NCBI GenBank assembly: GCA_965205365.1
Contig: CBDBGT010000013.1
Span: 310,001-374,000 of the forward strand
Direction: 5' to 3'
Origin: JALZUR01 sp965205365
Lineage (GTDB): Bacteria > Bdellovibrionota > Bdellovibrionia > Bdellovibrionales > UBA1609
Length of the DNA stretch: 64,000 nucleotides
Below are positions 1 through 8,733 of this stretch, one piece after another (positions within the stretch are counted from its first letter, which is position 1; the number at the start of each line of letters is the position of its first letter). The position numbers and the translations under genes were made by a program. The notes under the pieces are model-generated. The model worked only from the letters and a program-made list of their open reading frames with translations, had not been told where the DNA came from and did not search any database.

Positions 1-215
1 TTGGTTAGGCTTTTATCCCTGGAGTGCTCAATGTACGAAATATTTTTAAACTGATGATTATGGTCTCAACAATAGACCTCTTTCTTAAAAGAATTTTCTC
101 TTCCATATCCATAAGCTTATTTTTCATACCTGCCCTAACTAAAGTTATCAGTTTAAGCCCCCCTTTTGAAAAACTCATTAAATAGTTTTTTTGAGACTTT
201 TGTCTTGAGCCTATT
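1..215 (-). pseudogene. IS982-family transposase fragment, cut by the left window edge
   Basis: The minus strand reads as a broken copy of the C-terminal half of an IS982 transposase. The stretch KLITLVRAGMKNKLMDMEEK followed by ILLRKRSIVET aligns by eye with the intact transposase at 44245-45144 (KLITSVRKGMKNRLMEMEDK, ILLRKRSVIET). After a frameshift near base 50 the alignment resumes as QFKNISYIEHSRDKS. A second frameshift lies in the run of G around 165, with LFNEFFKRG upstream of it. The inner boundary near 215 is approximate. It continues off the window. It cannot make an active transposase. Confidence 0.75.
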
Positions 216-305
216 TAGTTAACTCAAATTTCAACTTAAAAAAGGCTAAAGATAAACTTTTGTCAAAAATTTAAGCTCAAAGAGGAGTTCTCATTGGGTT
301 ATTTA

Positions 306-334
306 TTGTTTTAATTTAAAATTAAATTTATAAT
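306..334 (+). promoter_or_regulatory. Probable sigma70 promoter of the Uma2-family gene
   Basis: TTGTTT at 306-311 and TATAAT at 329-334 are separated by 17 bases, a good match to the housekeeping -35/-10 arrangement. An AAGG ribosome-binding motif follows at 356-359. Both lie upstream of the apparent start region of the next gene. Prediction from sequence only; random matches are common in AT-rich DNA. Confidence 0.4.
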
Positions 335-402
335 TTAGGGTATAACACAAAATTTAAGGTAAAATTATAAGTGAAGCACTAAAGAAAAAAACATTTAAAG
401 AT

Positions 403-936
403 TTGTATAAGGATTTATGTGCTCTTCCTGAAAATGTTGTTGGTGAAATTATAAACGGAGAGCTTATTGTAAGCCTAAGACCTGCTCCTAAACATGTTAA
501 TGTAAGTTCGGTACTTGGACATATTTTATTAGGTCCATATCACCTAGGAAAAAATGGTCCTGGTGGATGGTGGATTTTAGACGAACCAGAAGTTCATTTA
601 AAAGATCAAGTTATTGTTCCTGATGTAGCAGGCTGGAAAAGAGAAAAACTTCCTAAACTTCCAGAAGAAGCATATTTTTCTCTAGCTCCTCATTGGGCTT
701 GTGAAGTCCTGTCTCCCTCAACAGCTCGTTATGATAAAATATCTAAGTTAAAAATTTATGCTGAAAACAAGGCTCCTTATTACTGGATTGTTGATCCACT
801 AAATAGGATTTTAGAAGTTTTAATTTTAGATGGAAAAAACTATCAAGGAGACCTTCTTTTTGAAAAAGATGATCTAGTTAAAGCTCCTCCATTTGAGGAC
901 CTTGAGTTTAACCTTGGAGAGCTTTGGGCAGATTAA
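403..936 (+). CDS. Uma2-family (DUF820) putative restriction-endonuclease-fold protein, start codon probably lost
   Basis: Uma2/DUF820 protein of the PD-(D/E)XK nuclease-like superfamily; no cellular role is established for most members. Recognisable blocks are VGEIINGEL near the N-terminus, VPDVAGWKRE in the middle (the Asp of the nuclease-like core) and CEVLSPSTARYDKISKLKIY followed by YYWIVDP (Glu and Lys). The only standard start in frame is TTG at 403. However, family-like sequence continues upstream in frame (SEALKKKTFKDLYKDL). An AAGG ribosome-binding motif at 356-359 sits 7 bases before an ATA codon at 367, where ATG would be expected. The gene may use ATA or ATT, or be decaying at its start. 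It lies among IS remnants, so horizontal acquisition is likely. Confidence 0.8.
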   Translation: MYKDLCALPENVVGEIINGELIVSLRPAPKHVNVSSVLGHILLGPYHLGKNGPGGWWILDEPEVHLKDQVIVPDVAGWKREKLPKLPEEAYFSLAPHWACEVLSPSTARYDKISKLKIYAENKAPYYWIVDPLNRILEVLILDGKNYQGDLLFEKDDLVKAPPFEDLEFNLGELWAD

Positions 937-1114
937 AAACCCTTAAGTTCATATTAAAAAAGCAACATATAGCAAAATAAATAATTTAAAAACACAATAA
1001 AACTAAAGACTCTTAAAAAATGTTTTTCGGCAAAGAGGGGGGCTAAATTTTTGTTTTTCCATTATGATCTCCCATTAAATAATTATTTGACTAGAATTTT
1101 TTATAAACTATTCT

Positions 1115-1274
1115 GGCACTGTTGCACATGAAACCATTGACTCTGTGATTTAAATTTTAAAGAACAAAAGGGCATAAAAATTTGTTCAAAATCTTATTTA
1201 AGTGAATTTATTTTAGGGTGCGTGAAGGTTTTCAAGTTGTTGATCTAGGTTGAGTGCTCATGTGCAACAACGCC
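1115..1274. mobile_element. 160-bp MITE-like element with 17-bp terminal inverted repeats
   Basis: The left end (1115-1131) reads GGCACTGTTGCACATGA. The right end (1258-1274), read on the other strand, is GGCGTTGTTGCACATGA, so 15 of 17 bases match. The GGCACTGTTGCA motif resembles IS6/IS26-type termini. The ~125 bases between the ends hold no long reading frame and no transposase. I see no clear flanking target duplication. It could be a non-autonomous element or the collapsed ends of a deleted IS. Confidence 0.5.
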
Positions 1275-1406
1275 CTTTGGGAGCCAATGAGGCATTGCTG
1301 CCTTCATTCCCTTAGCTGAGACCTTTTCCATCTGTACCCACAAAAACTTGGTGTAGAGAATACGCTTAGAATGTGAGTAAACAAGTGGACACGCTCTGAT
1401 CCTTTT

Positions 1407-1637
1407 TTAATAGAGCGCCCCTCCATTATTAGCAAGCTCCTTTAATCTTTTGATGAGACACTTCCTGAATCTCTTCGTAATGAGTTCTACGTGATTTAAG
1501 ATCTTTCCTTTCTCGATTTTATCAGATGTCTCATATGTAGACAGTATGGCTATTAGATAATTATCAACTTCTTGGTGTCGTATATATGGTTCAGATTCTA
1601 GACTAAGTGAGAGCCTAATAAAACGCCATAAAGCCTC
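1407..1637 (-). pseudogene. Unidentified coding remnant (76 codons, no start)
   Basis: The minus strand is open for 76 codons ending in TAA at 1407-1409. It reads like helical protein (blocks EALWRFIRLSLSLESEPYI, KRFRKCLIKRLKELANNG). A TGA precedes it in frame and there is no ATG, GTG or TTG, so the 5' part is missing. I do not recognise the family. It is bordered by IS-end-like repeats, so it may be the tail of a lost transposon gene. Confidence 0.35.
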
Positions 1638-1664
1638 TCAATGTCGTAATAATGAGTCAACTAG
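1638..1664. repeat. Degenerate copy of the dispersed IS-end-like repeat
   Basis: This stretch carries CAATGTCGTAATAATGAGTC, a diverged one-gap copy of the 33-bp repeat found at 1711-1743 and 42615-42647. The spacing to the next copy is about 73 bases. Repeated units near an end are typical of some IS families such as IS21, but the family is not proven. Confidence 0.4.
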
Positions 1665-1710
1665 CTTAAAAACCATAACTATGACACCAAACTTTTGAAC
1701 TCAAGGTAGT

Positions 1711-1743
1711 CCATTTCAATGTCATTAATAATGAATCAATTCG
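1711..1743. repeat. 33-bp dispersed repeat, copy 1
   Basis: It matches 42615-42647 at 30 of 33 bases. The core GTCATTAATAATG is identical and only AA/GG and A/G differences are seen. The two copies are 41 kb apart and both lie in gene-free DNA next to coding remnants. The form (TGTCATT...ATCAATTCG) resembles the repeated end units of IS21-like elements; this assignment is a guess. Confidence 0.5.
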
Positions 1744-1837
1744 GACCAAAGACTAGAGTGCTGATGTAGGAGTACATTTTTTTTAAAAAAAACCGACCTA
1801 GTTTTTACAATACTAAATAAAAAGGGTGAAAAATTAT

Positions 1838-4800
1838 ATGAAAAACTTATTTTTGTTTCTATGGGCAGTTGTGATTTTTAATCTTACTGGTTGTGGTGGT
1901 GGTGAAAAAACCGCTACTGCTGATAAGCCAGCCATGGTAGGTCAAATTTTAAGTGTTAAAGACTCACCTGTTGCAACAAAAGCTAATGCCTCATCATATG
2001 AGGTAAGTGGTTCCTGTGATGAATCTTTAGGGCAGGTTACAATTACAATTGGAACTGGGGTTAAGGTTGTTGAGTCAGCTTCTTGTTTAGCCAATTCATA
2101 CTCAGCAATCTTAGACGTAAGCTCTATAATAACAAGCCCAATGGTGATTGTTGTCAAACAAGGTGATAAAACTGCAAGCCCTGTAACACTACCTGAAAAT
2201 GATCAAACATCAATTCTTAAAGCTCCCGAAATTCCAGATCAAAACATCACTAATGAAGAAGAAATAACTCTGTCAGTACAATGTAGTGAACTTGGAGAAG
2301 CAGTTACTTTTACAAATAACTCTTTAAATCCAAACCCACAAACCTATACTTGTCATGAAACTACAGTACTAGATGTGACACTAACTTTTGCAACAGAACA
2401 AGAAACTTCCAATCCTATTATAGTAAGTTCTGTAGATGTAAATGAAAACCCAACAACTAACAATACTAAATTTAATTTACCAATAGATCATGTGGCACCA
2501 GTAGTGAGTATTCAAGCAGGTTCAGACATACTCCAAGGTAGTGAGGCAAGTTTTACAGTAACAGTGACTGATGGAAATTCTTTTGTGCCTTTTAAACCTA
2601 TGCCTAGTTCAGGAACAGTAAATTCTGGTGACTGTTCCTTAAGCCCATGTCAGGTGACTGTGACAGGAGCAACCCCAGGTACACTAACTTTAACAGTAGA
2701 CATAGCTAGCGTAGAAGATATTGCCGGAAATTCTAATTTATTACCGTCCTCTGGAAACCTAATGGTTAATTCTTCTAGTTTAACTTTGAATAACCTACCT
2801 ATTGTAACACAGGCTAATGCTTCATCATATAAGATAAGTGGTCATTGTGATGATTCTGCTGGAGAAGTTACAGTTTCTATTTCTAGCCCTGAAAGTTCAA
2901 GATCAGCCATGTGTTCAGGTGGTTTATACTCAATAGATTTTAGAGCAAGCTCTCTGATATCAGACTCTATGACTGTTAAAGCAAGACAAAATAATGTTAC
3001 TAAAACATCATCAGTAAAAAATGATCAAACTGGTCCAGAAAGTGCTCCAACTGCAACCTCTCCAGGAGGGTATATTGGTGGGAATTTAAATTATAATCTT
3101 TTAATTTCTTGTAATGAGCCTAAAGAAATTGTAAGTATTCGTGGCTTAGGTATTGACCCAAGTCCACAAACCCATACTTGCACTGGTGCTCAAGAAGAAA
3201 GGTTCTCTTTAACATTAACAAATTCATATGAAACCTCTAACCTAAATAATTTAACAATTTCATCAACTGATGAGTATCTTAATCCATCAAGAGCAACAAC
3301 AACGGTAAATGTTCCAGTTGATACTAAAGGACCAGAGGTTGAGGTTTCAAATAATGAAAATATAGTTCAAGGTCAACGAGCAGAATTTAGTATTGCAGTT
3401 ACTGATTTAAATATCTCAACATTAAGCTATACTGTAAACACTTCTGGTGTAGAGTCTCTTTCTTATAATTGCAATACAAATCCATGTTTAATAACAACAG
3501 GGGTAATTCAATCAGCAGGTGAACTAACTTTAAGTGTAGAAGCTAATGCTGTAACAGATGATGTTGGCAACACGGGCGACAGTGTTTTAAAATCCAGTAC
3601 TCTTACAGTAAGCCCTGCAGGAGCTTTAAGTTTTAATAATCCACTTTCAACAATTAACAGTCAAAACGCCAGTACTTACCTTGTTAGTGGATCTTGTGAT
3701 GATTCTTTAAACAACGTTACAGTTAGTGTAAATGACGTAGACACACCGTTTGTATGTAATTCACCAGGGCAATTTGAAGGTAAAATTGACTTAAGTAGTC
3801 TGAGTGTAAGTCCAGTAGAACTAACTCTAACCCAAGGTGTAAAAACAGTTTCTGCAAATCCATTTCCAGTAAATGATCAAACCCCTATTGCTAATGCCCC
3901 AACTGTAGGGGTGCAAGAGCATAGAAAAGGAACGGAAACCACATTAGATGTAAATTGTAATGAGGCAGGGGAAGTTTTAAGCTTTTCAGGTTTTGGTTTA
4001 AACCCCAGCCCTCAAGAGCATAATTGCTCAAGTCCTTTATCAAACCCTGAAAGTATTAGTTTAAGCTTATCAAGCCCAATTGAAACACAAAATTTAAATA
4101 GGATTGATTTAAATAGTGAGGATGAAAATGGCAACCCAACAACGACGGCTTCTTTTTTTCATTTACCAATAGATAATATAGCACCAGTAGTGAGTATTGA
4201 GGCAGGTTCAGATATTATAGTTGGTCAAACAGCTTTATTTACAATAACAGTGGAAGATGGAAATACTTTTGAGTCATTTACACCTATATCTAGTTCAGGA
4301 ACAGTAAGTCCTAGTGAGTGTTCATTAAGTACATGTGAAATAAGCGTAACAGGAGCAGGTAAAGGGTTGTTAACTTTAACTGTACCAGCAAATAGAGTGG
4401 TGGACATAGCTGGAAATTCTAATATAGAGCCTGTAAGTGATAGTTTAACTATTAATGAACCTAATCTAACCTTAGATGATCTGCCTGTCATAACACAAGC
4501 TAATGCTTCATCATATAGTATACGTGGTAATTGTGATGCTATAGGTGAAAACCTTATAATTCGATATGGACCAACTGGTTCTCAGAATGGGCCTTGTCCG
4601 CAAAGTAATAGATATGAGAGCGAACTTAGAAATTTGCATCTTCGTGCTTCCATAAACCCATTAGTTATTACTGTAGAGCAAGGTGGTGCTTCTATTACAA
4701 AATCAGTAGAAAACGATCAAATATCAATTCCTCAAGCACCAACAATTGTTTCTTTAGAACCAACTAATGGATCAGGGGCAAATGTGTCAGTAGAATGTAA

Positions 4801-7800
4801 TGAAGCTCAAGAAGTGGTTACTTTTTCAAATGGTGTGTTAAGTCCAAATCCACAAAAATATACTTGTGTTGGAACCACAGCAGTAGATGTAAACTTAACT
4901 TTTAAAACAGAGCAAGAAACTTTAAACCCTAACTTTGTTACAGTAAGTTCTGTAGATAGAAATGGAAATCCAACAACAGATAACACTCAATTTAGTTTGC
5001 CAGTAGATCATATAGGACCAAGAGTAGAAATTGCAGCCGGCTCAGATATAATTCAAGGTAATGATGGAAGTTTTATAATAACAGTGGAAGATGAAAATAC
5101 TTTTATGCCTTTTACACCTATACCTAGTTCAGGAATAATAAGCCCTAGTGAGTGTTCATCAAGTCCATGTGAAATAACTGTAACAGGAGCAGATATAGGG
5201 TTGTTAACTTTAACTGTAGGAGCGGGTGACGTAGTAGATGCCGCTAAAAACTCAAACACAGCAGAGTCAAGTGCTAGCCTAAGAGTAACTGCTTTTAATT
5301 TAGCAGTGAATAATCTACCCATTGCAACAAAAGCTAATGCTTCATCATATGAGGTAAATGGTCATTGTGACAATGGGCTTGGAGATGTTACAGTTAGAAT
5401 CAAAGAGCCTGAAGTTTTTAAATCAGTGAACTGTTTAAATGAGGTGTACTCGGCAACTTTAGATGTAAGTTCTGTAACAACAAATCCAATGGTGGTTGTA
5501 GTAGAACAGGGTAGAAACACTGCTAGTCCTGTAACGCCACCAGAAAATGATCAGATATCAATTCCTCAAGCACCAACAATTGATGCTTTAGCACTAACTA
5601 ATGAAGAAGAAATAAGTGTGTCAGTAGAATGTAGTGAAGTTAAAGAAGTGGTTACTTTTTTAAATGATGTATTACATCCAAATCCACAAAAATATACTTG
5701 TATTGGAACCACAGCAGTAGATGTAGTCTTAACTTTTGCAACAGGGCAAGAAACTTCAAACCCTAACTTTGTTATAGTAAGTTCTGTAGATGTAAATGAA
5801 AATCCAACAACAAATGACACTCAATTTAATTTGCCAGTAGATCATATAGCGCCAGTAGTGATTATTGCCGCAGATCCAGCTATTATAGTTAATGATACAG
5901 CGTCATTTACAATAACAGTAGAAGATGGAAATACTTTTGAGTCATTTACACCTATATCTAGTTCAGGAACAGTAAGCCCTAGTGAGTGTTTATCAAGTCC
6001 ATGTGAAATAACTGTAACAGAAATAAATAACGAAAGATTGACTGTAACAATAGGAGCAGGTGACGTAGTAGATGCCGCTGGAAATGCTAATACAGTAGAA
6101 TCAAGTCTTATTTTAACAATTTCCCCTGATCTTTTGTGTCCAGAAAATTATGTTTCCGTTCCATCATTAGATGGATACACAAGGAATAATTTTTGTGTAA
6201 TGAAGTATGAGGCAAAAGATGATGGTGAGGGTAATGTTCTTGCTATAGCTAGTGGTACACCTTACATAAATATTAGTCGTGATGATGCAATTACTAAATG
6301 CCAGGAATTGGGCGGAGGTTTTGACCTTATTACCAACGATGAGTGGCAAACTGTAGCAAGAAATATTGAGCTTGTAGGAAGTAATTGGAAGAATAGCACT
6401 GTAGGAGACCCAGGGGGATTAAGCACCGGACATTCAGATAGTGCTCCTAATGGTGTGTTAGCTGCCAGTATTGATGATAATGAGTCTTGCTTTAGTACAG
6501 AGCAGACTTGTGATGGTGAGACTTGGAACAATCAGAGGCGAACACAGACGTTATCTAATGGTCAAGTTATTTGGGATATAGCGAGTAATGCTCGAGAGTG
6601 GATAAAAGATGACAATACGTCAGATTATACTCTTAATAGAATTTATGCGTCTCAGGTGACAACGGATACAGACCCGACTCCAAGAAGTTTTAGTATAGAT
6701 GGAGTTGACGGAACACCAAGAGTAGCTAAAGATCAGTTTAGTCCTGCTGGAGATTATACAAGTCTAAGCTCAAGCCCTTATGGTGGCTTAGGTCGTTTTA
6801 CTCTATCCAGAGGGAAAAAACATATAGTTCGAGGTGGTTATTTTTTATCAAATTCTCCACCCTCACCTGCATATCAAGGACTGTTTAGTATAACCACTCT
6901 TCCTCTTGGAACAGAAAGTAACTTGACGGGATTTCGTTGTGCTTACCATCACACTGAAGGTGGGCCAATGGTGTCTATTGACAGTGAGTCTTTAGAAGAT
7001 ATCAATGCCTCTAATGCGAAAAACTTTAGAGTAAGTGGAAGCTGTTCGGAAGGAGGTCAACCTGTAAATGTGAGTGTTGGAGGGGTGAGCCCTGTAACAG
7101 CTCCTAATTGTTTTAATGAAGTTTGGGAAACAACTGTAGATGTAACTAGTCTTAATAAGGCTCTGGGCACGATTTTGATTACAGCTGATCATGCTTCTTT
7201 TGTTGGTATAAATGTTCAAGTTTCAAAGAATGTGACAAATAATTTTATTTGCCCAGAAAACTTTGTGGGGGTTCCATCACTGCAAGGTTATACAACCAAT
7301 AGTTTTTGTGTCATGAAATATGAGGCAAAAAATGATGGCGCTAATAATGCTGTTTCCATGGCTAGTGGTTTACCTTATGTAAGTATTAACCGTGGTGATG
7401 CCATTGCTAAATGTCAGGCAATGGGAGCTGACTATGACCTTATGACTAACGATGAGTGGCAAACTTTAGCAAGAAACATTGAACTTGTAGGGGACAATTG
7501 GAGGAACAGTATTGTAGGAGATGTGGACGGGTTAAGCAAAGGTAACATTAGCTACGCAACAACAGTGCTAGTGGCGGCAAGTAGCGATGATAATGATTCC
7601 TGCTTTGGTCTTTCGATTACACAACCATGTAATAGTAACATTTGGCATGATCATAGGCGAACACAGACATTATCTAATGGCGAAATTATTTGGGACGTTT
7701 CAGGAAGTGCTTTTGAGTGGGTAAAAGACGATAACACTGTTGATTACGGTGTTCAAGCTAATATGTCTCAGGTAACAAGGGACACACACCAGACTTTAGG

Positions 7801-8059
7801 AAGTCTTAGTGGCGGAACTACCACAACACCAAGGGTGGCTAAAGATCAGTTTGGTCCTAGTGGAGATTATACAGCGCTTAACTCTGAGCCTTATGGTGGC
7901 TTAGGTGAGCTTTATTCACGAACTGATACTTCCTTTGAAGGGATTCTTCGTGGAGGCGCCATTTTCAGACCAAGCAGTGGAATCTTTTCAACTATATTTT
8001 CTGCAATAAGCACCAACACTAATACTACTTTTGGGTTTCGTTGTGTTAAACATCCATAG
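1838..8059 (+). CDS. Giant surface lipoprotein: five ~280-residue Ig-like repeats plus two SUMF1-like domains
   Basis: About 2073 residues. An upstream GTG at 1826 overlaps the AAGGG ribosome-binding site, so ATG 1838 is preferred. It gives a lipoprotein signal peptide ending in the lipobox LTGC. Five tandem modules begin near residues 49, 325, 609, 887 and 1164, each opening with an NASSY- or NASTY-like motif then SGSCDDS or similar. Later blocks are PNPQ-YTC, LPVDHIAPVV and VTVTDGN or ITVEDGN, pointing to Ig-like beta-sandwich repeats. Two SUMF1/formylglycine-generating-enzyme-like domains follow (about 1430-1707 and 1803-2073), both opening CPEN..VPSL.GY and containing FCVMKYEAK. A short Ig-like linker (NASNAKNFRVSGSC) separates them. 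Probably an adhesin or prey/host-contact protein on the outer membrane; that role is inferred. Not obviously in an operon. Confidence 0.85.
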   Translation: MKNLFLFLWAVVIFNLTGCGGGEKTATADKPAMVGQILSVKDSPVATKANASSYEVSGSCDESLGQVTITIGTGVKVVESASCLANSYSAILDVSSIITSPMVIVVKQGDKTASPVTLPENDQTSILKAPEIPDQNITNEEEITLSVQCSELGEAVTFTNNSLNPNPQTYTCHETTVLDVTLTFATEQETSNPIIVSSVDVNENPTTNNTKFNLPIDHVAPVVSIQAGSDILQGSEASFTVTVTDGNSFVPFKPMPSSGTVNSGDCSLSPCQVTVTGATPGTLTLTVDIASVEDIAGNSNLLPSSGNLMVNSSSLTLNNLPIVTQANASSYKISGHCDDSAGEVTVSISSPESSRSAMCSGGLYSIDFRASSLISDSMTVKARQNNVTKTSSVKNDQTGPESAPTATSPGGYIGGNLNYNLLISCNEPKEIVSIRGLGIDPSPQTHTCTGAQEERFSLTLTNSYETSNLNNLTISSTDEYLNPSRATTTVNVPVDTKGPEVEVSNNENIVQGQRAEFSIAVTDLNISTLSYTVNTSGVESLSYNCNTNPCLITTGVIQSAGELTLSVEANAVTDDVGNTGDSVLKSSTLTVSPAGALSFNNPLSTINSQNASTYLVSGSCDDSLNNVTVSVNDVDTPFVCNSPGQFEGKIDLSSLSVSPVELTLTQGVKTVSANPFPVNDQTPIANAPTVGVQEHRKGTETTLDVNCNEAGEVLSFSGFGLNPSPQEHNCSSPLSNPESISLSLSSPIETQNLNRIDLNSEDENGNPTTTASFFHLPIDNIAPVVSIEAGSDIIVGQTALFTITVEDGNTFESFTPISSSGTVSPSECSLSTCEISVTGAGKGLLTLTVPANRVVDIAGNSNIEPVSDSLTINEPNLTLDDLPVITQANASSYSIRGNCDAIGENLIIRYGPTGSQNGPCPQSNRYESELRNLHLRASINPLVITVEQGGASITKSVENDQISIPQAPTIVSLEPTNGSGANVSVECNEAQEVVTFSNGVLSPNPQKYTCVGTTAVDVNLTFKTEQETLNPNFVTVSSVDRNGNPTTDNTQFSLPVDHIGPRVEIAAGSDIIQGNDGSFIITVEDENTFMPFTPIPSSGIISPSECSSSPCEITVTGADIGLLTLTVGAGDVVDAAKNSNTAESSASLRVTAFNLAVNNLPIATKANASSYEVNGHCDNGLGDVTVRIKEPEVFKSVNCLNEVYSATLDVSSVTTNPMVVVVEQGRNTASPVTPPENDQISIPQAPTIDALALTNEEEISVSVECSEVKEVVTFLNDVLHPNPQKYTCIGTTAVDVVLTFATGQETSNPNFVIVSSVDVNENPTTNDTQFNLPVDHIAPVVIIAADPAIIVNDTASFTITVEDGNTFESFTPISSSGTVSPSECLSSPCEITVTEINNERLTVTIGAGDVVDAAGNANTVESSLILTISPDLLCPENYVSVPSLDGYTRNNFCVMKYEAKDDGEGNVLAIASGTPYINISRDDAITKCQELGGGFDLITNDEWQTVARNIELVGSNWKNSTVGDPGGLSTGHSDSAPNGVLAASIDDNESCFSTEQTCDGETWNNQRRTQTLSNGQVIWDIASNAREWIKDDNTSDYTLNRIYASQVTTDTDPTPRSFSIDGVDGTPRVAKDQFSPAGDYTSLSSSPYGGLGRFTLSRGKKHIVRGGYFLSNSPPSPAYQGLFSITTLPLGTESNLTGFRCAYHHTEGGPMVSIDSESLEDINASNAKNFRVSGSCSEGGQPVNVSVGGVSPVTAPNCFNEVWETTVDVTSLNKALGTILITADHASFVGINVQVSKNVTNNFICPENFVGVPSLQGYTTNSFCVMKYEAKNDGANNAVSMASGLPYVSINRGDAIAKCQAMGADYDLMTNDEWQTLARNIELVGDNWRNSIVGDVDGLSKGNISYATTVLVAASSDDNDSCFGLSITQPCNSNIWHDHRRTQTLSNGEIIWDVSGSAFEWVKDDNTVDYGVQANMSQVTRDTHQTLGSLSGGTTTTPRVAKDQFGPSGDYTALNSEPYGGLGELYSRTDTSFEGILRGGAIFRPSSGIFSTIFSAISTNTNTTFGFRCVKHP

Positions 8060-8569
8060 GTTAATTACTCAGGCTATGTCATTATAAAGTGTGTCTAATT
8101 GTGGCCAGGTTTTTAAATCTTAATATTTAAGGTGTTCCTGAAATTTTATTTTTCATCTACCTTCTAGGTGACGTGGAAAAATAATTGAAGAGCACTCCTT
8201 TTTTTCAATTTTACAGGATGTCTCATATGTAGGGGTAATTTATTTGCATATCTATGAGGCGTTCTTTTTTCCTCAATTAAAGTTTTAGACTCCATTTCTT
8301 CTGTAAGAAAGATTATGCTTTCACCTTTAAGGTATCTAGCTATAAATATTAACTTTTCATTGATTTCTTCTTCCAGGCCATTTTAAGTGCCTACTTTCTA
8401 GGAAAGTTTAAATCATGCCTGGAGTATATTTTGTAAACTCTATGTCAAGACAAACACTTTATAAGAGTACAGGTTATAAACAGCTTTATAGATTCAAGTT
8501 TGACATTGAGTTTTTAAAATTGATATGACTTTATCTTTTCAATCTTGTTTATTACGGGAAAAACCCCAT
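8060..8569. other. Gene-poor stretch with a decayed transposase
   Basis: No intact gene lies between the giant lipoprotein gene and tRNA-Phe. A minus-strand transposase-like remnant occupies 8164-8386. The remainder shows no reading frame, repeat or terminator that I can support. Confidence 0.5.
8164..8386 (-). pseudogene. Decayed IS481-like transposase N-terminal region
   Basis: The minus strand is open for about 74 codons. It contains EEEINEKLIFIARYLKGES, then EEKRTPHRYANKLPLHM. This layout resembles the N-terminal HTH part of IS481-type transposases, where an EF(I/V)..Y..GES-like helix is followed by a (R/K)(R/A)PH..PN segment. An alternative-frame start, MAWKKKSM, resembles the MPWKE opening of that family, implying a frameshift. 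No DDE catalytic core remains. The LHMRH stretch recurs at 1523-1540 on the minus strand but in a different context. Confidence 0.4.
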
Positions 8570-8645
<76 letters not shown>

Positions 8646-8698
8646 CTTTAACTGTAAAACCCCTAAATCCGAATTTTATCTAATGAGTTGAATAGGTA

Positions 8699-8725
8699 TT
8701 GGACAAGGAAGCAGTCTCATATAAC
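8699..8725 (+). promoter_or_regulatory. Possible promoter for the mur-fts cluster
   Basis: TTGGAC at 8699-8704 and TATAAC at 8720-8725 are 15 bases apart. The -10-like box lies only 8 bases before the murG ATG and no ribosome-binding motif stands just before that ATG, so a leaderless transcript is possible. The spacing is short for sigma70; low certainty. Confidence 0.3.
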
Positions 8726-8733
8726 ATACTTTT

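Larger units (their letters stand above)
937..1825. other. Gene-poor stretch made of decayed mobile DNA
   Basis: No intact gene is visible in these ~890 bases. The stretch holds a 160-bp element with terminal inverted repeats (1115-1274), a coding-like minus-strand fragment (1407-1637) and two copies of an IS-end-like repeat (1638-1664 and 1711-1743). The last ~80 bases lead into the giant lipoprotein gene. The arrangement looks like a graveyard of old insertions. Confidence 0.6.

Noticed and set aside
4225..5322. Minus-strand ORFs of 88-89 codons inside the giant lipoprotein gene
   Set aside because: They occur at the same phase of each repeat and are shadows of the coding strand.
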